Shown here in pieces: positions 22,520 to 35,539 of a stretch of DNA of 64,000 nucleotides (position 1 is its first letter; every line of letters starts with the position of its first letter). Made by a program: the position numbers and the translations under genes. The stretch is from Adiantum capillus-veneris (Eukaryota > Streptophyta > Polypodiopsida > Polypodiales > Pteridaceae): NCBI GenBank assembly GCA_014529385.2, contig CM043963.1:94812412-94876411 (forward strand). Direction: 5' to 3'. The notes under the pieces were generated by a model that searched no databases, was not told where the DNA came from, and saw only the letters and a program-made list of their open reading frames with translations.

Positions 22520-23152
22520 ACATATGGACCCTAAGCAATTTCACAGTAGATGGATTTGTTGGCAGCTAATTCCCTGGCTATCCTGAATGGAAAGGCGACT
22601 ATGTATTACTAGGGGTGGATTGCATGTATGTGCAATTGCAATGAATGCCATTTGAGCCAGGGATTCCACTTTTGGGTTTTATCCAAGGAGATGATGATGG
22701 AGGACAATCCTTGCAAGAAGTACGCATCCAATTTATGTATATACACCCATGATTTGTTTCTAGTTGAATCGAGGTTTATAGCCTGCTGTTCTTGTAATGT
22801 CAGACTTGATAAACTTTATTTGTTAAGCATATTTAATGTGTTTCACCTCAAAGCCATGTTTCCGCAGCACCACAGGGGCAGGTGAGAGATGCCGATAGGT
22901 TTTCTTTTTTTTTGTTTCTTCCTTTTGTTGTGGAGGCTTGTTTTGGCTTTCTAAAACAAGCCTTAGAGAAGAAGGGAATTAAACATACATTTGACTTTTG
23001 CATGTGATGCATTGAATGATGATCTTCTTTTTGTTATCGTTTAGAGGATGCTAAGAAGGCCCTCTATGGTGTAACTTACAAACATGGATACCTACTAGGA
23101 AGGCTACTATGCAAGCCTCATTGGCTAATGTGCCACTTGTTCACGTGCATAT

Positions 23153-23194
<42 letters not shown>

Positions 23195-23429
23195 ATTGCA
23201 TTTACTCATTGCTAATGGTCCTCAATATTTTTATTGGTAGCTTAGGAAAGGGAGCATAACCTTGGCATTGAGAAGGCTCTTTGAAAAAACATGTTTTTAG
23301 TGTGGTTAAGTACCAGACCCGTGTTGAAATGTTTACATTGATGTTGATGAAATTGTTATGATCATATTCAACCCTAACAAATGCTACTTTATTTCTATAA
23401 CATTTGTTGAGTAAAGTTGGGTTTGTCAA
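22520..23429. other. Intergenic, no gene recognised; (GA)n
   Basis: Includes the 3' flank of the NAD(P)-binding gene. A (GA)n run lies at about 23154-23193. Short frames have no family similarity I can defend. Confidence 0.4.
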
Positions 23430-23572
23430 GGGAAGTTGGCCTAGTGGTAAAGGCAAGGGGCTTTAAATGCACTTGCCATGGTTCAACCCTTGCGCCATGA
23501 GAGTGTAGGTGTGGGTGCAATCCCATAAAGTAGATGGTGCAAAGCATCATATTACCATAAAAAAAAAAACAA
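23430..23572 (+). mobile_element. tRNA-derived SINE
   Basis: The sequence has a pol III box A (TGGCCTAGTGGT at about 23439) and a box B (GGTTCAACCC at about 23480) at tRNA-like spacing, a short body, and ends in an A-rich tail (AAAAAAAAAAAC at about 23560). It does not fold as a complete tRNA, since no acceptor stem pairing is evident, so a SINE is the better call. Confidence 0.6.
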
Positions 23573-24726
23573 ATACTACATTATTGTATCATTCATCTTT
23601 ATTTATTGTTTTGCTCCTAGCATCCAAAGTTTGTAATCGTTGTACACCTTGTTCATAGATGTATCATTGTTGTCATGGACAATGCTCATGGAATAAATGA
23701 CATGTGAGGCAATTTGCAAAGTGCTTTCATTTGGATTGGACTTTGGGGCTTTTAGTCATGAAACTTATACCATACTCATCTTCTTTTCATTAGCTTTGGC
23801 TTTTCTCATGGCTCTTAGTTCCATGGGTGGTTAAGGGAAATCTATTGATTTGGATAATCTTGAATGAGGTCTTTTGAGAGTATCACGATGTAATCCTCGG
23901 TTGCTTTCAAATTTTGCTTATAGCCTCTTTTCAACCTCTTCGTTTTCTTCCAATGTGATTTTGGTTCCTTGATCAGTGTTCTCATACTCTGCAATGCCTT
24001 GAAAATATATATGATTTTATCTTTTCTTTTGAAGGCCTTTTTGTTCAGTGTGTGTTGAAAATTCCATGTCCTCATGAGAAGAGTTATGATTTTTGAACAA
24101 GGCTTACAACTCATAAACAGGGAGTAGCAGCAACAAATGTTAAAAGGACTCGCAAGAAACAATATCATTATGGCTAGAGTTATGCAAACAATAATTAGTA
24201 TGTGTTCCTTATTTGAATGTATCTATTTAATAGGTATCATTGCAAGACGTAACCCTTCGCAACAACATGATAGATTCGGTTAAAGTATAAGTTGTAGACC
24301 AATTTGAACAACAATCTTTTGCATTACAAACTTCTCATTTTTTTGGCCATGTGGTGCCGTATGATTTAAGATAAGACTAAGAATTCAAACTAGCACATTC
24401 AATGATTTGTACAAGAGCTTAAAAGCACAAGGGTCACTTGGCCATGTTGAGCAAAATTGCAGGTGCGCAAAGAGTACCTCCATGATCGAGCAAGTGGGAA
24501 GCCATGATAATAGTGAAACAAGTCATTTAGTTGAAAACTCTCAATAATGTTACACTTTATTGGACATGCCTGAAGGTAAGATGGTACTATTCATATGAGA
24601 TAAAAAAGTGCTTTGAAAAATACTCGAAGTTGCTAGATATTGGTACATAATGGTGCAAGAGATGCTTCAAAGAGCTTCAAAATATACATGTACCAATTGC
24701 AAAATCAATTTTTTTGACATTCTTTT

Positions 24727-24764
<38 letters not shown>

Positions 24765-24865
24765 CAAAGTCACTTTCCCAATCATTGAAAGGATATTCTT
24801 TACTGCCTGAATCTCACAAAAGTGGAAATATGTTAAGGTTACAAATTTGCTCACTCTCTTTGAAT

Positions 24866-24920
<55 letters not shown>
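23573..24920. other. Intergenic; (CT)n microsatellites
   Basis: AT-rich with two (CT)n arrays at about 24733-24760 and 24868-24920. Frames such as 24650-24949 are translations of the repeats. No gene recognised. Confidence 0.45.
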
Positions 24921-24923
<3 letters not shown>

Positions 24924-25760
24924 CTTCTCCATCTCCTTTTCAAGCTTAGAGCACTGGGAGTCCTTATTCTACTTGTGGGCAACAATATTTTTCTCTCTAG
25001 CACAACCATGAGCAACATGATTTAATTAAAGGGTGTCTACTAAGAATTCCCTCTTTTTTTCCCTCTAAAACATAATCCAAACCTAAGTTTTCTCTAGTTC
25101 TTCCATCCATAGCCAAGATCCTATGCTTGTAGCTGTTGCATTGTGAATCACCATAACACATTTGTTATCTAATTAGCTTGGTCAAGCTCACTCTATATGT
25201 CATCCAATCCACTTCCGTTTCAAGAAGTTACCAACATGACAAAATAGTATTGTTTGAATGCCGATTTGAACCAAGAATATCAGATGAGTGAGTTGGCACA
25301 CGATGTTGTTGATCAACTACTGAGCGTTGGGTGCAAAGCCATCATTTATGGGTTGATGGCCATATTTACCCGAGAAATCCTCTAACCGATGGATTACCAT
25401 CATTTTTAAATACCATTAGCTATTGCGTTTCGTAGGTGATGGACAAGAAGGCCTCTTTGCCTACTGCAAGAGATTGTATTCTATGTTCTCCAATGAAATG
25501 GAAGCAAAAAAGAAACTCTTTGCTGCATACTCTTCTCTATGTGGGAAGTATTTCAAGGACATTAAAAAATTCCATGATGCCAATGAGAAGTTCAAGTAGC
25601 TCAATGATTAAATGGTGAAGCTCACAAAGAGATCGAAGTAGTTAAAGCTCGAGAAAGAGCACCATCTAGATAATTGCATTCAACTGCATCACATTGTGAC
25701 CCTTGGATTTCCATGTGTGTAAACGTGATAGAAAAGAGATGTCAGTGCTATCTATAGGCG
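24921..25760 (+). repeat. Left arm of a long diverged inverted repeat
   Basis: This segment reappears in reverse complement at about 31545-32265. Shared landmarks include TTCTTCCATCCATAGCCAA, CTTGTAGCTG, TTGGTCAAGCTCACTCTA, TGAAATGGAAGCAA and AGAGATGTCAGTGCTATC. Similarity is clear but diverged, perhaps 75-80 percent by eye. A decayed frame on the plus strand near 25440-25600 (NEMEAKKKLFAAYSSLCGKY, FHDANEKFK) looks like an old coding sequence of unknown family. Confidence 0.7.
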
Positions 25761-26420
25761 ACAAATCACAAAAGAAACGTATCCAAACAAGTAGGCATGG
25801 ACAGTGGTTGCACACTTTCAACATGTATCCTATATTTTTTGCACACTACTGATAAGATTATTCCAACTTGTAGGCATTTAAACCGTATGATGATGGGAAT
25901 TGATCTGATCCTCAAGCCACATGATGTACACTATTGAAGCACATTGTCAAGACAAAGGAGTTTTCTTTATGATGAAGTTAGGTTTGGGGTGGATATAAAT
26001 TAGTAGCATTCATGGGTGTTAATCATAACACTAATCCAAAAGTTAACCAAGATAAGAACTCAATGCGTAAAAACGAAAACAACAACGCATTAGAAAATGA
26101 ACTTGATAAATGGTGCTTATATAGTACAAAGAGAAAATTTTGGGATGAGGTAAGCGCTATGCTTGAGGATTTATGTGTGTGTGTGGAATGTGAGAAGTGA
26201 TCCAAATGGGAGATCTTCTCATTGGATCATCAAATGAGCTTCATGCATCTTTTATGCTTCATGGGTGGTATGTCCCCGGGTATGTCATGGGTGGCATGTA
26301 TGCCTCGTGTCATGAGAGAAGAGGGCAATCCCATGGCTAGGGTTTTCCCTTAAACTTAGTCATGAGAAATACTCTAAAATATGAGTCAACTAGGGTCATT
26401 GTGATTCACCGTAATACATC

Positions 26421-26756
26421 TGTTGGATTTAGGGTTGTAGAGATGTACACACAACTTGGAGAAGATGAAGAAGCTCAAGGCACATAACAGAGAGTGTATT
26501 GTGTAGTGCACAAATAGAAAGATAAGTTAGCCCTAGAGTGATGGGAGTATATACAATGCATGAGAGGTTATTGCATAGTGCACAAATAGAAAGATAAGTT
26601 AGCCCTAGAATGATGGGTGTATATACAATGCACGATGATAGAGATGCACACACAACTTGTAGAAGATGAAGAAGCTCAAGGCACACAACAAAGAGTGTAT
26701 TGCATAGTGTAAAAATAGAAAGATAAGTTAGCTCTAGAGTGATGAGCGTTTGGGTG
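26421..26756 (-). repeat. Copia 2 3' LTR with internal duplication
   Basis: Begins TGTTGGATTTAGGGTTG. The block CACAAATAGAAAGATAAGTT with its flank is present three times at about 26510, 26580 and 26710, and the block CACACAACTTG-GAGAAGATGAAG occurs twice. The inner boundary is uncertain; a poly-G run (26757-26771) lies next to it. Confidence 0.5.
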
Positions 26757-26802
26757 GGGGGGGGGGGGGGGCTCCTAGTGAGGGAAAAAGTGCCCATCGA
26801 TC

Positions 26803-27485
26803 CTAAATGAGTTCACACTCATCACTACCACATATATGGTAGAAATCCCTCATGGAAGTGTTGTGGTGAACGAGAACTAGCACATAGTGTACGGGGAAGT
26901 GCCATGCCATGAGGACATGATCAATCCACAAAGGGAAGCAAGACCAAAGATTTGCGGAAAGCTTCAAACTTCTCACGAGACAATGCCTTTGTGAAGAGAT
27001 TTGCAAGGTTGTCTTGTGTCTGTACATAAGCCTAGCTGATCTTCTTGCTGAGAGTCTCTCCCTAACATAGTGATAAGGCACCTCAATGTGCTTTGTGCGG
27101 GCATGAAAAATTGGGTTCCTAGCAATTGCCAATGCGTTTTGACTGTCAATGTAGATGATGTTGGTAGTGTCGTGTCCAATACCCAAATCATCTATCCACA
27201 CTCAACCGTAGCTATAAAGAATTCCCTGTACTGAGCTTCACAACTGGTTGCTTCTTGCTCAACCATGATATGCATGAATTTCCAAGCTTGAAACAAAAAA
27301 CACTTGCACACATCTTTGTCATAACAACTAGCCCAATTTGAGTCCAAAAAAGCATGAAAATATGTAGGCAATGATCCCTCCTTGTGCTGAAACAACCCAA
27401 GATGTAAAGTGCCACTCAAGTAGTGAAAGATCCTCTTAACAGCCTGCCAATGCTTAAACATTGGACTATGCATAACTATCAGCAC
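26803..27485 (-). pseudogene. Copia 2 RNase H remnants
   Basis: Frame 27192-27485 has HWQAVKRIFHYLSGTLHLGL and AFLDSNWASCYD followed by SKKQPVVKLSTGN-like text in another frame. Frame 26803-27201 has IIYIDSQNALAIARNPIFHA, RTKHIEVPYHYVRE, matching the copia RNase H end. At least two frameshifts. Confidence 0.75.
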
Positions 27486-27682
27486 CTATGATAATGAAAA
27501 TTGAATATCCGGCCTCTTATTTCATACATAAATAAGACATCCAACAGTAGTCCGATTAAGAATGACATCAACAAGATCTCCAGTATCATGAAGAATTAAT
27601 TTTAAACTTTTTTCCATTGGAGTAACAATAGGTTGTAGTCTTGTAGTCCAAACTTACGTAGTAATGTTTCCATGTATCTTGC

Positions 27683-28247
27683 TTAACACAAAGCAATCTC
27701 TCCATCACAATGCTTAAAATATATGTCCAATTGATGATGCAAAAGTCCCAAGTCTTTCATCTTGAAAGTGGCATTCAATTCAGTCTTGAATTTAGCAATG
27801 TATATCTCATTTGGACCAGTAATCAGCAAATCATCTACATACAAAACAATGATCCAAAATACATCACCCTTATGTTTGACATACAAAGTGCTCTTAGTTG
27901 GACTGTTACAAAAGCCTTGTTTAACCAAACGAGTATCAACTTTCTCATACCAAGCACAAGGAGACTGCTTCAACCCATACAAATCTTTCTTACATTTGCA
28001 CACTTTATTTTCTTTGTCCTTTCTTTACAAAACCATGAGGCTACATTATATATATTTACTAAAAAATATTACCATTCAGAAAAGTAGTAGCAATGTTATA
28101 TTCCATCCAAAATGAGCTGCCAATCCACATAGAAAACAAATAGTAGTCATACGACAAGTGGGAGCAAAGTCTCTTCATAGTCAATGCCTTTCTGATGTGC
28201 ATAACCTTTTGTAACAAGTCTAGCCTTGTAATGATCAATCTCACCAT
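27683..28247 (-). pseudogene. Copia 2 reverse transcriptase remnants
   Basis: Frame 27683-28003 has KDLYGLKQSPCAWYEKVDTR and the catalytic VLYVDDLLITGPNE, then FKMKDLGLLHHQLDIYF. The preceding blocks (TRLDLLQKVMHIRKAL, NIATTFLNGNIF) lie in broken frames at 28059-28247. Confidence 0.75.
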
Positions 28248-28327
28248 TCGGATTATGTTTCAACTTGTAAACCCACTTTATACCAATGGCCTTTTTGCTA
28301 GGAGGCAAATCACATAAAGTCCATGTG

Positions 28328-29794
28328 TCATTTTTTTTGCATGTCAGTTATCCAAGTTTTTAAATTTTGTGCTTCATCAAAAGAAAGAGGTTCCTCCTGA
28401 TCACATAAACTAGAGATAGTCAAAGCATAACAAATTGAAGCATAAGATGCATGGCGGGAACTTGAACAAGTATCACTAGACATAGATGCATCCAATTTAC
28501 TATCACACAAACTATGCACTAGATATTTTGGCATACCTCTAGTCTCTTCATTCTCAACCCTTTTCACATTACGTGCACATGTACATATGCATCAGTAATA
28601 GGATGACCCGTACTATTCTCAAAAACCCCCATAGGCTATACATGTGTTTCATTGGAATTTACATTCAAGTTGCCACCATTAAAAAGAGGAAATAAAGTAT
28701 CATAAATGTCGTGAGCTTACATTGTTGTCTCTAGTATATGATAACAAAGGTTGAACATGATCTTCCACAAATACAACATCTTGTGAAACCAAGATAGAAT
28801 TCTTTTGTAGATGATATAACCTATAACCTTTGCTTTTAGGAACTAAAACCAAAAAATATATATTTGACAGTCTTCTCATCCAATTTTTTTGCGTTGTGTT
28901 TGTGGCACCAAAGCATAAGCTAAACAACCAAAAAAGTGCATGTGATCAATAGATGGCTTCTAATCATGCCATGCTTCATAAGGAGTCATAGACTACAAGG
29001 CTTTGATAGGACACATGCTAAGTACATAAGTAGCACACATGACAGTCTCAAGCCAAAACAAATGTGGTAAACATTGACTGTTGATCATACATCATGCCAT
29101 CTCCATTAGTGACCTGTTTTTTCTTTTAGCAACATCATTTTGTTGCTGCATGTACGGCATTGTACACTGGTGTTTTATCCCACAACTAGTCAAAATTGTA
29201 TTAAAATCATGAGACATATACTCTCCCCCCTTGATCTGAACGGAGGTTGCCAATAGCATATTTAGAGACATTTTCAGTCATAACTAGAAATTGCTTGAAA
29301 CACATAAACACTTCGGACTTAACTTTAAGCAGATACACCCACACATTGTTGGAGAAATCATCAATGAAAGTCACAAAGTATAGGTAATTACCCAAGGATG
29401 GAGCTTGCATAGTCCTACAAACATCACTATTCACAAGTTGCAACCTACATGTAGCCCTTACCAAACCATCCTTTGGAAACTTTGAATGTTGCATCTTAAT
29501 CAAAATACAACCTTCACAAACATGCTTAGAACGTGCTTCACAAGGCGGAAAAGAAGACACCATATCAAATTTTTGCAAACATAGCATATTGGAAAAATTC
29601 AGATGCCCAAAACATGCATGCCAAAGTTTTGCATCTAAAATAGCCTTTGAATCCACAACTACATTTGCAAAATTTTGCCCACACTTGTCATACAAAGTAA
29701 GATTATACAACCCACCACACAAAATGTCAGGTGAAGCAATTACATCACCAAAACTGAGATCATGAACTGTACATCTGTCATCCAAAATTTTCAA
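28328..29794 (-). pseudogene. Copia 2 integrase and linker remnants
   Basis: Frame 29207-29794 carries the integrase zinc finger (LWHACFGHLNFSNM, C-x2-C) and core (VNSDVCRTMQAPSLG, FIDDFSNNVWVYLLK, LRSDQGGRVYVS). The second Asp is present but the usual GGE glutamate position reads GGR. Frames 28700-28927 and 28328-28567 hold pieces of the linker (PKSKGYRLYHL, DVVFVED). Confidence 0.7.
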
Positions 29795-30277
29795 ACAAGA
29801 CCAAGTTTTGTAAGTGCAGATATAGACAGAAGTATTTTTGTGATTCCTTGTATATAAAGTGCATCAACAAGTGTAAAAGAACTTCCATTCGCAGTAGTTA
29901 GCACAATCTTTCCAACTTCCTTGAACGGATAAGAGGCATTGTTGGCACAAGTGATTGTATTCCCATGAGGGATAACATCAAGAGAGGCAAACAAGTAATG
30001 ATGTGAAGTAATGTGCTTTGTAGCACTACTAACAAAGTACCAAACATGTGACTCTACAAGAACTGACATACATGCATCATGGACAGAAGGATCATAGTAC
30101 ACTCTGCACTAAATGGTTACTCTGCATGTACATCAACAACAAATTCTCCATTTTAGAAGATTCTATGATAGGTTCACTTGTAGTAGATCCAACCTTTTTC
30201 TTCTTAGCCTCTTTTGCTTTCAACTTAGGACATTGCTTTATCAAGTGATCATTAGCCTTGCAATAACGGAAATGCAT
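29791..30277 (-). pseudogene. Copia 2 protease and gag knuckle remnants
   Basis: The protease site reads WYFVSSATKHIT where the family has VDSGATKHIT, so both the Asp and Gly of the D-S-G triad are changed. The gag knuckle reads FRYCKANDHLIKQC with its first Cys lost. Confidence 0.65.
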
Positions 30278-31490
30278 CTCCTTCTCGCATTTTTCACCAA
30301 AATTTATAGACGAGTTGTTGCCAATAGAAGCACTAGAAATAGGATGCTACTCACTAAAGAACCATGAGAAAAGGATGCATTTCTATTACCACCTTTTCTC
30401 TGAGCAACAACAAAAGTTAGTTCAAGTCCACACTATTTGGCCGTGTTATTTCTTGAAAGTGACTCTTATAACAGCAATGTGCATAATGCATCAAAACTGA
30501 CAACTTGAGGCTTTCCTTGGGTCATAAGTCTTGAAGTACTAGTAAAAGTTTGGTAAGAGTCTGTCAATGCATCGAGAACAATCTATACAACTGAATTGTC
30601 AGAAATAACTTCACTTGTAGAATGAGTTGCTCATTAATATCCTTGATACCAGGAAGAAAAGTGTCGATGTCATCTTCCTCTTACATAATCTTTGACTCCA
30701 AATCTTTACAAAACGATGCAATTTTAGCCTCATTGCGGCTTGCATGAAGACTAGCCAGATTATTCCAAGCTTTTGTTGCTGATTCTGCTGAGTGAATGTG
30801 AGGAGTAATAGTGTGCTTCATAGATAATGCAATCAATGCATGAGCTTGTGCATCTATAATATCCCAACAAGACTACTCAGCCGTAGGCAAAAAAGTTGTA
30901 GCAGCAACAAACCTTATAGGACCAGCAACATCCTCAATAGAGTCTATATCCATAGAAGGTAGACGTACATCAATGCCCTAGACAACATTCTAGATGCCCT
31001 TTGACATAGAACATTCATCATCATGTAAGACCACATTGGGTAGTTATTCGCATTCAGATTGTCCTCACCAGCAAACATCTTGAAAACATCTATGTTGCTT
31101 TCAAAAGAGGAAAACGGCTCCAAAAGAGGAAAAACAAAGTAGGACTAACACATGCTATGTAGCACATAAAGAGAACTGTAAGGGACCTATTCTGCAAAAA
31201 AATGTGCTAACAAAAAATATGCACAAAAGGTGAAATACTACTTGAGTGGAAATGGAGGCCAAAATGAGCCCAAAAGGACAAAATTGCAGGTGCAATACTA
31301 TTTGCAGTGAAAATGGAGATCGAAATGAGCCCAAATCAAAATTTTGAGCACACTAAGCTCTTTGAACTTGCTTGAAGTATTAATCAACCTATTAATGCTC
31401 ACCAAAGCTCAACCAAATTGGAGAAAGTGAGTAGGGGGGTGCTAGCGATGTTGACAACTATGCTCAGGAGGATGCAACCTGCTATGATAC
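30278..31490 (-). pseudogene. Copia 2 gag region, decayed
   Basis: No long frame survives. On the minus strand short pieces read like copia gag. The end next to 31490 is the primer-binding site and leader. Confidence 0.35.
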
Positions 31491-31544
31491 CAATTGTTGG
31501 ATTTAGGGTTGCAAAGATGGACATACAACTTAGAGAAGTGCCAC

Positions 31545-32265
31545 CACTTAAAGATAGCACTGACATCTCTTGTCTATTGCATCTATATACTTAGAAACCA
31601 AGGGGAATGTTCATGATATGATCACAATGGGATGGAGTTGAATGTGGTTGTCTAAACACCACTCTTGCTCTTGCTTTTACTACTTTAATTTTTTGTGAGC
31701 TTCATCATCTAATCATTGAGTTTTTTGAACTTCTCATTTGCATCATGGACTTCTTGAGATGTCATTGACATACTTCTCACATAGAGAAGACTATGCAGCA
31801 AAGAGTTGGTTTCTTGCTTCCATTTCATCAAAGAACATAGATTATAATTTCCTACAATAGCCAAGTACACCTTCTTGTCAATCACCTGTGAAACATAGCA
31901 GATCTTGGATTTTCACCTAGCGGCTCCATATTTGATCAATAGCATTGGAATTGGATCATTAAGGATGATACTATTTTAGTTTGTTGGTAACATCTTGAAA
32001 TGGAAATGGGCTGGATGACATTTAGAGTGAGCTTGACCAAGATAATTAGAGAGACATTGTGTAATGGTGATTCACAATGTAGCAGCTACAAGTAGGGGAT
32101 GTTGGCTATGGATGGAAGAACTAGAGAGAACTCAAAGGAAGGAGGTTTCAATGATGTTTTAGAGGGAAAAAGGGGAAGGAAATGGTTGCTCTTGGTTGTG
32201 CTAAGTAGAGTAAGGACTCACATTTCTCTAAGCTTGAGCAGAAGATGGAGAAGCATAATATCCCT
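31545..32265 (-). repeat. Right arm of the long inverted repeat
   Basis: Reverse complement partner of 24921-25760. Its inner end abuts the copia 2 5' LTR remnant. The coding-like stretch YCRKL-SMFFDEMEAR, LFAA-SSLCEKYVND on the minus strand matches the left arm but carries stops. Confidence 0.7.
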
Positions 32266-32357
32266 TATGGAGGCTCAATCGTGTTTTTTTGGTTGTCATG
32301 ATGCATGTTGTGTTTGCCAGACCGTGCCAAATTGTGCGTTGGTAGATGGGAAGAAGA

Positions 32358-32358
<1 letters not shown>

Positions 32359-32400
<42 letters not shown>

Positions 32401-32639
32401 ATTCAGCACGGGTTGACAAACGTAGCAAACAACATTTCAATCTAGATAGAAACCTATAGTGAGAGAGAGAAGATGAGAGAGCACGGTTCGAGGTGACAGA
32501 GAAACACACACACACACACACACATAGACGGGTGTAGCAAACAACATTTCAATCTAGATAGAAACCTATAGTGAGAGAGAGAAGATGAGAGAGCACGGTT
32601 CGAGGTGATAGAGAAACACACATACACACACACACACAC

Positions 32640-32735
<96 letters not shown>
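32359..32735. repeat. 112-bp tandem duplication with (CT), (CA), (GA) microsatellites
   Basis: A unit containing GTAGCAAACAACATTTCAAT and GAGAGCACGGTTCGAGGTGA occurs at about 32422 and again at about 32534, each followed by a (CA)n run. A (GA)n array of about 90 bp follows (about 32643-32735), and a (CT)n array precedes it (32359-32398). Confidence 0.8.
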
Positions 32736-32738
<3 letters not shown>

Positions 32739-32888
32739 CACATAGGCAATGATATGAAACTTTCAAAATGATTCAAAGACAACATAAACAAGGCTTTTTA
32801 AAAAATGAACATCCATTAATAATAGAAAACATTAAATTTTATAGTATGTGTAGTACATAAGGCAACACTTTATATGGTGCAATCGCAT

Positions 32889-33222
32889 TCAGGTTTTTGA
32901 AGCCTCGAGGTTTGTAAGAGTGCTGCCCTCTATAGGCAAGAGATGATTCACCATGCACCCTAGCTGCTCCTTGAGTCTCCCCTCATCCTCCTCTATGATG
33001 ATTCCAAATTTCTTCCAGTAGAAGAAAGCAAATTTCACCCTCTTGTTCAAGCTTAGAAACCAGTGCATGTCGATCTCCATGAGGCATCGATAAAGGCGAT
33101 GCACATCTATTGTTTCCTTGAGAGCCTTATGAAACCATTCGGCTCCATATGTCATCCCTCCATTGGGGATGGCCTCCATGACATCCCAAACAAACTTGAT
33201 GCTATTCTCAAGATCGTCGACA
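32889..33222 (-). CDS. Exon-like ORF of unknown family
   Basis: The minus strand has an open frame ending in a stop at 32889. It is preceded by a plausible splice acceptor (CTCTCCACAG) at 33223, giving VDDLENSIKFVWDVMEAIPN, then EWFHKALKETIDVHRLYRCL, MHWFLSLNKRVKFAFFYWKK, FGIIIEEDEGRLKEQLG. The text is protein-like (charged/hydrophobic periodicity, no repeats) and has no internal stop in 111 codons, but I recognise no family. It may be the last exon of a host gene or a captured fragment. Upstream exons were not found; a duplicated noncoding block starts just beyond it. Confidence 0.35.
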
Positions 33223-33254
33223 CTGTGGAGAGATAGACAAGTGCTGATAGTGTA

Positions 33255-34922
<1,668 letters not shown>

Positions 34923-35539
34923 TAAGGTGGAAGCTATGCATGTAGCATGCAAAACCCTATGTAGAGCACATGTACAAATAAGATATATGAAAGGGTAGGA
35001 AGCCAACAAGAGCTTCGCACCTTGGAATGTGTGGAGTAGGTGTGGGAATTATGATCTAAAACGGCCCAAATGGATAATCCTTATCTAATAGTCACATGCT
35101 TAATCTCCATGAGTTGAGTAGATAGCTAAGTTAAGTCAGATGGAAACATGGTGTGGGGATGGGGAGGTAGGCAAAAAGGACTTCACCTTCAATTTGGAAA
35201 GTAGTGCCTTTACTTTCAAAATGGAAGTTTCCATTTTATTTATTTTTGCCATACTCACAATTGTGAGTTGAGAGACTTAATATTAACTAAAAAAAAAACA
35301 ATTTCCTCAATCACTACATGTGCCTTGAGGGGCTAGGATTCCATTAGTGGCTTGTACACAGAAAAATATACTCTTATCCTCTGAGCGTTTTAAGCAGCTG
35401 AATGCAGACCTCCATTACTCAACCTTGTCAGTTGTCCCTCTTGCTCCTACTCCATGCACGAGCTCAGTGCTCTGACGCATAATATTGTCAAAATGAGCTA
35501 CATCTAGTTTGCGCTCAAAAACTCAAAGGTTCCTAGCCT

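Larger units (their letters stand above)
26421..31538 (-). mobile_element. Ty1/copia element 2, heavily decayed
   Basis: Between the inverted arms lies a copia element on the minus strand. A 5' LTR remnant is at 31495-31538 (TGTTGGATTTAGGGTTG on plus), directly followed by the primer site TTGGTATCATAGC (minus). The same LTR end occurs at 26421 where the 3' LTR begins and includes an internal near-duplication. Between them are gag, protease, integrase, RT and RNase H remnants. The 5' LTR is truncated to about 45 bp. The numbers of stops and frameshifts indicate an old insertion. Confidence 0.75.

Noticed and set aside
23041-23110. Short stretch DAKKALYGVTYK-like, reminiscent of a metacaspase start
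   Set aside because: Only about 20 residues, no further metacaspase motif follows.
23430-23505. A functional tRNA gene
   Set aside because: Boxes A and B are present but no acceptor or anticodon stem pairs well, and an A tail follows, so SINE preferred.
32454-32791. Ser-Leu and Val-Cys repeat ORFs
   Set aside because: Translations of (GA)n and (CA)n microsatellites.
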